A DNA stretch of 53,817 nucleotides from NCBI GenBank assembly GCA_964369845.1, contig CAYJFJ010000006.1:1-53817 (forward strand), given 5' to 3'. Below are positions 41,818 to 49,248 of the stretch, piece by piece. The translations under genes were made by a program, and so were the position numbers. The first letter of the stretch is position 1. Each line of letters begins with the position of its first letter. This DNA comes from CAKOSP01 sp964369845. GTDB taxonomy: Bacteria > Bacillota_I > Bacilli_A > RF39 > UBA660. The notes under the pieces are model-generated. The model did no database searches. It had not been told where the DNA came from and saw only the letters and a list, made by a program, of their open reading frames with translations.

Positions 41818-42979
41818 CTTCTTCGTCGTTGTCATCATCGTCGTTGTCATCATCATCGTTGTCGTCGTCATTATCATCATTATCATTATCATTGTCATCA
41901 TCGTCGTTGTCATCATCGTCGTTGTCATCATCGTCATTGTTATCATCATAATCAGACTCATCATCATTATCATCGTCGTTGTCATCATTATCATCTGAAT
42001 CATTATCATTATCATCATCTAAACTAAATTCAGATTTTAAGATTTCCAGAGTTTTAGCATTTAATTCATAATCATATTCAGTATTATTAATATCAAATTC
42101 TATTTCATAAACCATTTGATTATTATCATAATCAAGTTCAATATCTAAATTTGTAATTGTTTCTTTTGAAACACCTAAGTCATTTAACACAACTTCTAAA
42201 GCTTCTTCACTAGACATATAACCAAATACACTAGCGTTTCCTAAAGTTTCAACATTTTCAATTGTATTTTTAGAGTTATTTAAAATAATATTTAATTCAT
42301 TAATAGTTAAAGTTACTAATTTATCAACTGAATATGTATTATTAACTTCTAAAATTTTACTAATAAGTTCCATTTTACCTTCAGAAACATTATATTTTTC
42401 AGCTAAAGCTTCTAAAGCATCATCATCAATATCAACAGTTTGACTAATAATAGATCCTTCAATATTTTGTTCATTTAAATATTTTTCTACTTCGTTAGTT
42501 AAATCTATTTTAATTTGAGAAGCATTATCTCCACTAGTAGATATTAATATTGAATTTTTTTCAGTAGTAATATAATTTTGTTCTACCATTTCTTCAACAA
42601 TTTCCTCAGTTGCTTCTTTTATATCATCACCAATAACATCAACATCTTTTAATATAGCCTCAGCATCCTTGTTAATAGCTTCAACTTTTTCTACTTCACC
42701 TTTTTTATTAAGTGAAAGTGATATTCCTGGATTAACATCTATAGTAACATTACTTACTACTTCAGCACTTCCACTTGTTACTAAAACTACTGTTAATAAA
42801 CCAGCTGCTAAAGCAGGCATACCAGCAAATAGTGCAATATTTTTTTTACTCATTTTTTTATTTTCCATCTCTAAGATAACTCCTTCATTATTTTTCATTT
42901 TCTTTTTTATGGCTGAAAAGTCAGATTTAATCATGTTTTCAAATTCACCATTAATTTTTTCATTCATTTGTTTTCTCAT
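41807..42979 (-). CDS. RsgI-like membrane anti-sigma factor with Asp/Asn-rich tail
   Basis: Three hundred ninety residues. A cytosolic part of about 47 residues, one helix (about 48-70), then an outside RsgI-type segment: VTIDVNPGISLSLNKKGEVE and EAINKDAEAIL. A PepSY-like stretch follows near 270-320 (EALEVVLNDLGV, MVYEIEFDIN). The last about 67 residues are almost only Asp and Asn. The start codon overlaps the stop of the sigma factor gene (ATGA), as usual for sigma/anti-sigma pairs. RsgI proteins normally hold SigI, but here the partner is an ECF-type sigma. The outside domain probably senses a wall or surface signal. Confidence 0.8.
   Translation of the reverse strand: MRKQMNEKINGEFENMIKSDFSAIKKKMKNNEGVILEMENKKMSKKNIALFAGMPALAAGLLTVVLVTSGSAEVVSNVTIDVNPGISLSLNKKGEVEKVEAINKDAEAILKDVDVIGDDIKEATEEIVEEMVEQNYITTEKNSILISTSGDNASQIKIDLTNEVEKYLNEQNIEGSIISQTVDIDDDALEALAEKYNVSEGKMELISKILEVNNTYSVDKLVTLTINELNIILNNSKNTIENVETLGNASVFGYMSSEEALEVVLNDLGVSKETITNLDIELDYDNNQMVYEIEFDINNTEYDYELNAKTLEILKSEFSLDDDNDNDSDDNDDNDDDNDDESDYDDNNDDDDNDDDDNDDDDNDNDNDDNDDDNDDDDNDDDDNDEEEDE
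41810..42020 (-). repeat. GAT/GAC/AAC codon microsatellite encoding the Asp/Asn tail
   Basis: On the plus strand the tract reads as runs of TCATCATCG, TCGTTGTCATCA and TTATCATCA. Units of 9 and 12 bp recur, for example the TCATCATCGTCGTTG block several times. The repeat is in frame, so copy-number changes of three bases alter only tail length. Confidence 0.85.
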
Positions 42980-43518
42980 GCCATATTTCCTTCCTTATAT
43001 TTATTTTGAACTCTTTTAATAGCCCGATTATATTTTGAGAGAACTGTAGATAACTTTAAATCTAAGAGTTGCGCAATTTCTTTAAATTTAAAATTTTCAA
43101 CAGTAGATAGTATAAATATTTTTCTTTCTTCTTCAGTAAACTCATCTAAAATAGTTTTAATTAAAACACTGTTATAGCCTTTTTCAGAAACTTTAAGTTC
43201 ATTTTCATAATCACTTACATCTACTGCTAATTTATTTTTATTAGATTTTATTTTATTTAAACATAAGTTCTTAGTAATAGTAAGTATCCAAGCAATAGCT
43301 TTACTTCTAGAATTATACTGGTAAACATATTTTTTTATATTAATATAAGTATCTTGCATTACATCTTCAGCATCATTACTATTTTTAAGATAACTAAAGG
43401 CAAGCTTAAATACATCCAGTCTAGTTAAGTTGTATAACTCTTCTAAAGCAGCATCACTACCATTATCAATTTCTAAGATAAGTTCATCTATAGTTTTTAA
43501 GTTAATATTTATATTCAT
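42976..43518 (-). CDS. ECF-type RNA polymerase sigma factor
   Basis: One hundred eighty residues. Region 2: ALEELYNLTRLDVFKLAFSYL then NDAEDVMQDTYINIKKYV. Region 4: LDEFTEEERKIFILSTVENFKFKEIAQLLDLKLSTVLSKYNRAIKRV (in part), a helix-turn-helix. No region 3, as in extracytoplasmic-function sigmas. GAAGGGAG precedes the ATG. It is coupled by an ATGA overlap to the membrane anti-sigma gene. A TGAAAC element at 43552-43557 upstream resembles ECF -35 boxes, but no -10 at the usual distance is clear, so autoregulation is only a suggestion. Confidence 0.9.
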   Translation of the reverse strand: MNININLKTIDELILEIDNGSDAALEELYNLTRLDVFKLAFSYLKNSNDAEDVMQDTYINIKKYVYQYNSRSKAIAWILTITKNLCLNKIKSNKNKLAVDVSDYENELKVSEKGYNSVLIKTILDEFTEEERKIFILSTVENFKFKEIAQLLDLKLSTVLSKYNRAIKRVQNKYKEGNMA

Positions 43519-43641
43519 TTTTTTCTCCCTTCATATATACAACAACTCAAAGTTTCATTTTATTGCAAAAAATTTAATTTTTTTTAATTATATAATATAT
43601 TATCATTTTTTTATAGTAAAACAATGATAAAAAAACACTTC

Positions 43642-43671
43642 TTGACAAAAAAATGATAAAATAAATTTATA
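43642..43671 (+). promoter_or_regulatory. Candidate promoter of the Zn-PLC-like gene
   Basis: Consensus TTGACA at 43642-43647, 18-bp spacer, TTTATA at 43666-43671. The -10 is weak and close to the ribosome site AGGAGA. Confidence 0.35.
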
Positions 43672-43681
43672 GGAGAAATAT

Positions 43682-44185
43682 ATGGCATCACATTTAATAC
43701 ATTTAGCTGTAGGATCACTGCAAAGCAAAAGTTTGAATATAATAAATACAAAAGAATATAATTTAGGTTTAGTAGCTCCAGATTTATTAAAAAATAAAGA
43801 AAAAGAATTAGGAGGAAATGGTTTAATATCACATTTTGGCTTTAGTAATAATCCCGATATAAATGCATTTTTAAAACTATTTGAAAAAGAGATAGAAACA
43901 AATGACTATTACAAAGGATATTTAGTTCATCTTCTAACTGATTATATGTATTATAATCATCATTTAGAAAAGTGGTATAAAGAAATATATGATGATTACG
44001 ATAAAATTAATAATAAATTATTATTATATTATAATTTAGAAATATTCAGCGAAATAAAAAATCACATAAATTTTAGTAAAGGAATTACAAAAGGTATAAG
44101 TTTTGAATCAGAAAGTAAATTCATTAATGAAATTGGTAACACACAAATAAAAAAGTTAATTAAAATCTACCAAGATAATAATTAA
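43682..44185 (+). CDS. Zinc-dependent phospholipase C-like protein
   Basis: One hundred sixty-seven residues with the pattern of the small Zn-PLC/S1-P1-like family: MASHLIHLAVG (N-terminal His pair region), LGLVAPDLL, ISHFGF, and YYKGYLVHLLTDYMYYNHHL, where His and Asp would bind metal. No signal peptide, so probably cytosolic and not a secreted toxin; many such proteins occur in Bacillota with no known substrate. AGGAG lies 7 nt before the ATG. Confidence 0.78.
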   Translation: MASHLIHLAVGSLQSKSLNIINTKEYNLGLVAPDLLKNKEKELGGNGLISHFGFSNNPDINAFLKLFEKEIETNDYYKGYLVHLLTDYMYYNHHLEKWYKEIYDDYDKINNKLLLYYNLEIFSEIKNHINFSKGITKGISFESESKFINEIGNTQIKKLIKIYQDNN

Positions 44186-44228
44186 CTTTTTTTCTTTTAA
44201 AGAATAAATTAATTTAACATATCAAATT

Positions 44229-44999
44229 TTATTTAATTTTAAGGTTTTCTAGAAACTTTTCCAAAAATAACGCTACTCCTTCTTTATCGTTTGATGTAGT
44301 TTTTAATTTAACACTATCTAAAACTATAGGGATTGAATTTTCCATACAAACTCCTACATCTGCATAAAGCATAGATTTTAAATCAATTATATCATCACCA
44401 AAAACCATTGTTTTGTATTCGTTTCCCAATAAGTTTTTAATATATTTTAAAGCCAATACTTTATCACTTTTAAATGGTAATATTCTTATTCTCTTTCCAT
44501 CTCTAGAACAAGATATTTTGATATTAAAATCTTTTATAACTTCACTAATTGCTTTAGAATTAAATTCATTTTTTATTACAAACATTTTACAAGCAGAGCT
44601 TCTCATTAACTTTTCATTACTTACTACAATAGAATTTATTACATTTTTATTTTTTTCATTTAGGCAAAAAGAATAATCCTTATTGTCAATTATAATTTCA
44701 TCCGTAATTAAAGTTAACTTTTTTAGTAGTTCAGCATAAATATCAGATGCAATTTCATTGTAATAAAGTATATTCAGATTTTTATCCATTATTATATTTC
44801 CATTACACATGCAAATATAATCAGCATTTATTTGGTCTATAAATCTTTTTGTACTAGAAAAATTTCTAGCAGTATTTATAACTATTTTATTACCTAAGTC
44901 TTGATATTTTCTTAATACTTTTTTTGCTCGATCTGTAATTTCTAGATTCGAATTTAATAAAGTATCATCCAAATCTAAAGATATAATATATTTATCCAT
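44229..44999 (-). CDS. Cof-type HAD family hydrolase
   Basis: Two hundred fifty-six residues of the HAD IIB (Cof) subfamily. Motif I SLDLDDTLLNS, motif II NTARNFSS, motif III Lys in SDKVLALKYI, motif IV VFGDDIIDLKSML. These enzymes dephosphorylate sugar phosphates, flavin or pyridoxal phosphates; the substrate is not readable here. It lies 24 bp downstream of an ABC exporter gene on the same strand and is probably co-transcribed with it. Confidence 0.92.
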   Translation of the reverse strand: MDKYIISLDLDDTLLNSNLEITDRAKKVLRKYQDLGNKIVINTARNFSSTKRFIDQINADYICMCNGNIIMDKNLNILYYNEIASDIYAELLKKLTLITDEIIIDNKDYSFCLNEKNKNVINSIVVSNEKLMRSSACKMFVIKNEFNSKAISEVIKDFNIKISCSRDGKRIRILPFKSDKVLALKYIKNLLGNEYKTMVFGDDIIDLKSMLYADVGVCMENSIPIVLDSVKLKTTSNDKEGVALFLEKFLENLKIK

Positions 45000-45023
45000 T
45001 TTCTCTCCTATTATATTTTATAA

Positions 45024-46718
45024 TCATATTTTTATAAGATTATCTGCTACATTTAATATTCTTGAATCATGACTAATAATTATGACCATTTTTCCATTAT
45101 TTTTCAAATTATTTATTAGTTCAATAAATACTGTAACTGAATCACTATCTAAATTATTAGTTGGTTCATCAAAAATTAAAACATCTGATTTTTTTAGCAT
45201 TGCCCTTATTAAGGATATTTTCTTTTTTTCTCCTCCAGATAACTTACTCAAAATATTAATGGAATCTTGTTCTCTTATTAACAAATGTTCTATTTTAAAT
45301 CTTTGGATCATATGATTAAGATTTAAAATGTCTTTTCCCTCTGCACCATTTGGATATAATAAATTATTTTCAATTGAATCTTCAAATAACATTTCATTTT
45401 GGTAAGCAACGCTAATTTTTTCTTGTATGTAGTAAAATGATGGTATCAGATGCTTTTGATTTAAGATTATTTCACCTTTATTACATTCTTTAAAGCCTAA
45501 TATAGCATTTATAAGTGTAGTTTTACCCGAACCACTCTTTCCACTAATAACATTAACTTCTTTGTTATTAAAACTGCAATCATATGTTTTGATTTTTTCG
45601 TCAATTTCTATTTCTAAATTTTTAATAGTAATCTCTTCTATTTTTATTTGTTTAATATTTTCTATATTATTAATTTTATGATGATTCATAAATTGTTCTT
45701 TATTAGGAATAATTTTTTTCAGGTTATGAATTTTGATACTAATATTTTGAATAGTTGTAATTCTTCCTCCAAAATACTCCATTTCAGAAGAGATGCGAGA
45801 TGCATACCCTGCAACTAATATGATTAATGCAACATCTAAATTATCAGATGATTGAAGAAGAATAGAAGCTATTATTACCATCATTTGCGTGCTATATTCA
45901 ACCGCTATCATAATTATCCAATAAAAGTAAGAAATTATTACCTTTTTCCTATTTTGTTTATACAATTTCTGATTTAAATAATTTAACCTATTACTTTCAT
46001 GATTATGCGAAGAAAAGTTAATAATAATTGGGATATTCTGTATTGTTTTTGTAATAAAATTTTGTATTTTGCCATTTTTTTCTTCAGCTTTTATATTTAT
46101 TTCAACTTCTAATTTGATACGTATATAAACTATAAGAGCAATTAACAAAGTTCCTAATATACATATTAAACCCAATATGTATCCCTCACTAAAAACACTT
46201 ATAAATAATAATATAACAGCAGCAATATTTCTAATTATATCGCATATAAATAAATAATAATAACTTAACATATTATCTGCAACAGTTTTAATACTATACG
46301 ATATTTCACCTTCGCTTAAACAATAATCTGAATTTTTTCTAGGTATGAAAATATATTGTAGTCCAATAGAATGTATTTTATTTTGCATTTTATAACCGAA
46401 ATTTTCAACCAAAGTACAATTAATCATAGCTATTCCCCATAAGAATATAGCTATTAAAAATGCAACTACCGTTGTTTGTAAAAGTGAAAGACTATTAAAA
46501 AAATGTAAATTTAAAATATCCACTTTCCCTGTTGTTATTTTATCAGTAATAATAGCTAAAATTAAAATAGGATAAATTTTAGCTACTGAAGAAAAGACAG
46601 TGAATATTATCAGTAAAATCTGCTCTATTTTTTCTTTCAAACTGCAATAAGACCACAACTGTAAAAAAGACTTGATTAATATCTTTCTATTTTTTATTTT
46701 TTGACTAATTTTTTTCAT
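45024..46718 (-). CDS. Orphan ABC exporter (peptide-type half-transporter)
   Basis: Five hundred sixty-four residues: about six membrane helices (30-310), then one nucleotide-binding domain. Walker A SGKSGSGKTT, signature LSGGEKKKI, Walker B VLIFDEPTNNLDS with catalytic Glu, switch His in IIISHDSRI. The chain stops about 12 residues after the switch His, so the domain is cut short. No C39 peptidase domain. The layout recalls transporters of small-peptide (lantibiotic/RiPP) loci, and it would work as a homodimer. AAAGGTGA lies before the ATG, and TGT-TATACT at 46761-46769 is a likely promoter. Confidence 0.88.
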   Translation of the reverse strand: MKKISQKIKNRKILIKSFLQLWSYCSLKEKIEQILLIIFTVFSSVAKIYPILILAIITDKITTGKVDILNLHFFNSLSLLQTTVVAFLIAIFLWGIAMINCTLVENFGYKMQNKIHSIGLQYIFIPRKNSDYCLSEGEISYSIKTVADNMLSYYYLFICDIIRNIAAVILLFISVFSEGYILGLICILGTLLIALIVYIRIKLEVEINIKAEEKNGKIQNFITKTIQNIPIIINFSSHNHESNRLNYLNQKLYKQNRKKVIISYFYWIIMIAVEYSTQMMVIIASILLQSSDNLDVALIILVAGYASRISSEMEYFGGRITTIQNISIKIHNLKKIIPNKEQFMNHHKINNIENIKQIKIEEITIKNLEIEIDEKIKTYDCSFNNKEVNVISGKSGSGKTTLINAILGFKECNKGEIILNQKHLIPSFYYIQEKISVAYQNEMLFEDSIENNLLYPNGAEGKDILNLNHMIQRFKIEHLLIREQDSINILSKLSGGEKKKISLIRAMLKKSDVLIFDEPTNNLDSDSVTVFIELINNLKNNGKMVIIISHDSRILNVADNLIKI

Positions 46719-46760
46719 TTATTTCACCTTTTCTAATATATATATAAAACCAACATTAAA

Positions 46761-46769
46761 AGTATAACA
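46761..46769 (-). promoter_or_regulatory. Extended -10 promoter of the orphan ABC gene
   Basis: TGT-TATACT on the minus strand, 43 nt upstream of the start codon. The -35 is weak (TAGAAA at 17 bp). Confidence 0.45.
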
Positions 46770-46899
46770 CTTATTAGTTTCAATTTCTAGTAAACACAAA
46801 GCTTTTATTATTTTTTACTTGCTTTAATTAATTTCTCAAGATATAGATAAATTAATTAATCCATTTTTTTAATTTTTTTAGAATACATGCATTATTAAA

Positions 46900-46935
46900 T
46901 AAAAATAAAAGACTATTGACTTTGTCAATAATCTA
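46900..46935 (-). terminator. Strong terminator of the unassigned minus-strand unit
   Basis: Eleven-bp stem AGATTATTGAC/GTCAATAGTCT (one wobble) with an AAA loop, then TTTTATTTTT on the minus strand. No annotated gene ends here, so it must close a separate transcript from upstream. Confidence 0.88.
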
Positions 46936-47014
46936 AAATCTTACAATATTTCATTACACTCAAATTTAACTAAATATCTTTACTATGAATATATTACAAT
47001 TTTTCAGAAAATAT

Positions 47015-47140
47015 TTAACCTTCTTCATATATCACATTACCGCAGCTTTTTGTTTTTTTCAATACACAGCCAAGGATCCCGTAAAATTTGTAATTACAAG
47101 ATTCATCAGTTACAATCTTCAAAGTCTTGATTTTGTTCAC
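47015..47140 (-). CDS. Possible 41-residue cysteine-containing peptide, or remnant of a larger gene
   Basis: GTG-started frame of 41 codons beginning MNKIKTLKIVTDESC and ending CGNVIYEEG, with three Cys (15, 25, 33) and a Lys-rich stretch between the last two. The same frame stays open upstream to 47248 without an ATG (containing WQINRYCLLTILDKNYRG), so it may instead be the tail of a decayed gene such as a transposase. The ribosome site is poor. It lies between a promoter-like site and a strong terminator, next to an orphan ABC exporter. Confidence 0.3.
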   Translation of the reverse strand: MNKIKTLKIVTDESCNYKFYGILGCVLKKTKSCGNVIYEEG

Positions 47141-47256
47141 TTGTTTTTTACCACGATAATTTTTATCTAGTATAGTTAACAGACAGTATCTATTAATTTG
47201 CCAGTCAGTGATTGTCTCTTTGATTATTATAATATGTACCTTGTGCTTCTAAAAAT

Positions 47257-47285
47257 ATTTTATAATTTGTGAATTTTTTATACAA
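47257..47285 (-). promoter_or_regulatory. Candidate promoter of the unassigned minus-strand unit
   Basis: Minus strand TTGTAT (47280-47285), 17-bp spacer, TAAAAT (47257-47262). Together with the terminator at 46900-46935 it delimits a transcript of about 340 nt. Confidence 0.45.
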
Positions 47286-47429
47286 GTACCTACAATAGAT
47301 TATCTATAGGATTGATTTTTTCTCGTAATTATATTAAATGACGGATATTTTTCACAAGGGTTAACAGCGATTCTGTCTATTAAATTCATATAAAATCGTT
47401 AACTAATTTTAATAGATCATAAATAAAAA

Positions 47430-49136
47430 TTATTTTTGTTTAAATGAAGCATCACTTAAGTCTTTTTTTGTTATATATTGCATAATAACCATATCAAAAT
47501 CTTCTTTTTTTACTCCAAGATTTTCAGAAGCTAAATCAAATAGCTGCATTAAATATTCGGAATTATAATATGTGCTAAAAAATTCATGATCCGAAATATT
47601 TTCACCAATTTTTTCAACTACACGTTTTTTTATATCCTCTATATCTGAAAGAATAACTTCTAAATTTTCTATTCCAGAAGGGTGTTTTTTTATTTCATGT
47701 TTTTCAGGAGTTAGGACAAGATTAATTTTGCTTAATATTTGAGAAATTAGCTCTTCATTTATTCCTATTTTTAACATACGATTCTTTGAAAGAGAAATGA
47801 AATTTAGTTTAGAATAAATAATAGCATTTTTTATTTTTTTATTCTCATCAAAATCGTTTGTACTTCTTCTATAGTAATTATTAGTTAATGTATTAATCTC
47901 ATCAAGACATTGTTTCAAATAATTATCTAAAAAATTAGAAAGCTCTTCATTAACAGATTCTGCTTTGATTCTTATTTTTTCCTCTTCTTCAATAGATAAA
48001 CCATATACCTTACTTCTTTGCACATCACTTAATAATTCACTAGCTATATTTTCATTAAATATATCTTTCCTACCTCTTACATCAGCATATATAGCATAAA
48101 TTTTTCTTGCAGCAGCAACATCTGCTTCTGTAAGTGAAAGCATATCATTTTGCGCTAAAAGTATTAGAGCATCTAAATATTTAAGAATATCTATTGATTC
48201 TTTGTTTAATTTTTTTCTTACTATATCTACAGGCAAATACTCCCATTTTTTTTCTTCTTTCAGAGTATTTATATCATATTTTGCTTTTTTTCTATTATTT
48301 ATTGCTGAGGCTATTACTTTTAAATCATTAATCACATCATCTTTAGATATTGCAGTTAATTCTAATTTTGTTTCATCATTATCAAATTCGAATTTTGGTT
48401 GATAATTTTCAAAATCAAAAAAATTTTTATCGGAAGCAGGCTTTTCTATATAAAGAGAATGACTTTTATTATTATAAAAATTTTCATCCGTTCCAAAATG
48501 TAAAAAAGGGCACATGTTTTCCAATTTATTTCTATTATAACTATCCCAAGTGATATCAACACCCAAAAGTTTGTTGTCAACATTTATTACATTAAAAGAA
48601 TGCGAATTTCTTTTATTTTGATAATATGATTTTATTCCGACTCTAGTCATCATTTCGTGGAAAGTTAATGCATAACCAGAGCAAACCAATTTTCCGAATA
48701 GTATTCCATTCATACTTCTTTCCATAATTCCCCTATTTAATACTTCATCATATTTTTCTTCATAATCTATATCTACAGCCAATGCATTATAAAGAAACAT
48801 CGCAGTTTGTCTTTCAGTCCAATTTGGATCTAAAAATTTTTCATTATACTCAAAATAGGTTAATATTTTTACCAATCCTTTAGGTGAGAACATAGTTCTT
48901 TTAATATATCTCTCATCATCATATTTCTTTTTTGTTTCGTAGTCTAAACCACCCTTAACACTAAACATCACACATTCTGATGTTATATTATTTAAAAATT
49001 CACTTGTCATACCTATAGTATTTTCTGCAATGATTAATGTACTATTTTCTAATGAATTTATCCATTTAATATCACCTGAATTCAACACACCTTCTATTTT
49101 ATATTTATTATCTCCTACTTTTATAAAATTTGCCAT
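47430..49136 (-). CDS. Cytosolic transglutaminase-like protein with long helical C-terminus
   Basis: Five hundred sixty-eight residues. The papain-like transglutaminase core lies at about 145-215 with all three catalytic positions: Cys in LVCSGYALTFHEMM, His in NSHSFNVINV, Asp in LGVDITWDSYN. The N-terminal about 90 residues contain a start like FIKVGDNKYKIEG. From about 260 the chain is charged and mostly helical with no named domain. No signal peptide or membrane helix, so the enzyme should act in the cytosol, unlike most bacterial transglutaminase-like proteins. GAGGTGA precedes the ATG. Stands alone downstream of a terminated unit. Could be protease, cross-linker or amidase. Confidence 0.8.
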   Translation of the reverse strand: MANFIKVGDNKYKIEGVLNSGDIKWINSLENSTLIIAENTIGMTSEFLNNITSECVMFSVKGGLDYETKKKYDDERYIKRTMFSPKGLVKILTYFEYNEKFLDPNWTERQTAMFLYNALAVDIDYEEKYDEVLNRGIMERSMNGILFGKLVCSGYALTFHEMMTRVGIKSYYQNKRNSHSFNVINVDNKLLGVDITWDSYNRNKLENMCPFLHFGTDENFYNNKSHSLYIEKPASDKNFFDFENYQPKFEFDNDETKLELTAISKDDVINDLKVIASAINNRKKAKYDINTLKEEKKWEYLPVDIVRKKLNKESIDILKYLDALILLAQNDMLSLTEADVAAARKIYAIYADVRGRKDIFNENIASELLSDVQRSKVYGLSIEEEEKIRIKAESVNEELSNFLDNYLKQCLDEINTLTNNYYRRSTNDFDENKKIKNAIIYSKLNFISLSKNRMLKIGINEELISQILSKINLVLTPEKHEIKKHPSGIENLEVILSDIEDIKKRVVEKIGENISDHEFFSTYYNSEYLMQLFDLASENLGVKKEDFDMVIMQYITKKDLSDASFKQK

Positions 49137-49154
49137 CCAATCACCTCTAGTATA

Positions 49155-49163
49155 ATTATAACA
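49155..49163 (-). promoter_or_regulatory. Extended -10 promoter of the transglutaminase-like gene
   Basis: TGT-TATAAT on the minus strand, 18 nt before the start codon. Confidence 0.45.
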
Positions 49164-49218
49164 TATTTTTAATGACTTTATTTTTTCTTTTAGACTATTT
49201 TACATTTTTTCAAAGCAT

Positions 49219-49242
49219 CAAAAAAACCTTATATTATAAGGA
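49219..49242 (-). terminator. Terminator after the rRNA methyltransferase gene
   Basis: Stem CCTTAT/ATAAGG with a three-base loop, seven bases after the stop codon, followed by six T on the minus strand. Confidence 0.75.
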
Positions 49243-49248
49243 TTTTAA

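Larger units (their letters stand above)
46719..47429. other. 711-bp gap without a clear gene
   Basis: The only long intergenic stretch of the window. On the minus strand it holds a promoter-like site (47257-47285), a 41-codon frame (47015-47140), a strong terminator (46900-46935) and the promoter of the ABC gene (46761-46769). Other frames have scattered short open stretches with plausible coding character, for example a 29-codon ATG frame on the minus strand ending at TAA near 47291. This could mean decayed genes. I see no tRNA, rRNA, tmRNA, RNase P or T-box features. Confidence 0.6.

Noticed and set aside
41810..42020. Possible CRISPR-like array
   Set aside because: Units are 9-12 bp, directly tandem, in frame and without spacers.
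41700..42027. Overlapping plus- and minus-strand frames (poly-Ser, poly-His, poly-Met) over the Asp/Asn tract
   Set aside because: All are alternative readings of the GAT/GAC microsatellite; only the frame continuous with the anti-sigma factor has a start, ribosome site and domains.
43552..43557. ECF autoregulated promoter (TGAAAC -35) of the sigma gene
   Set aside because: The GTATA that follows is 11 bp away, not the usual about 16 bp, so I do not list it as a promoter.
46985..47170. Plus-strand 61-codon frame in the long gap
   Set aside because: No Shine-Dalgarno, Phe/Thr-rich composition typical of AT-rich non-coding DNA, and it runs against a minus-strand unit with promoter and terminator.
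46900..47255. tmRNA, RNase P RNA, 6S RNA or SRP RNA in the gap
   Set aside because: None of the conserved ends or cores of these RNAs is seen; G+C is too low for their stems.
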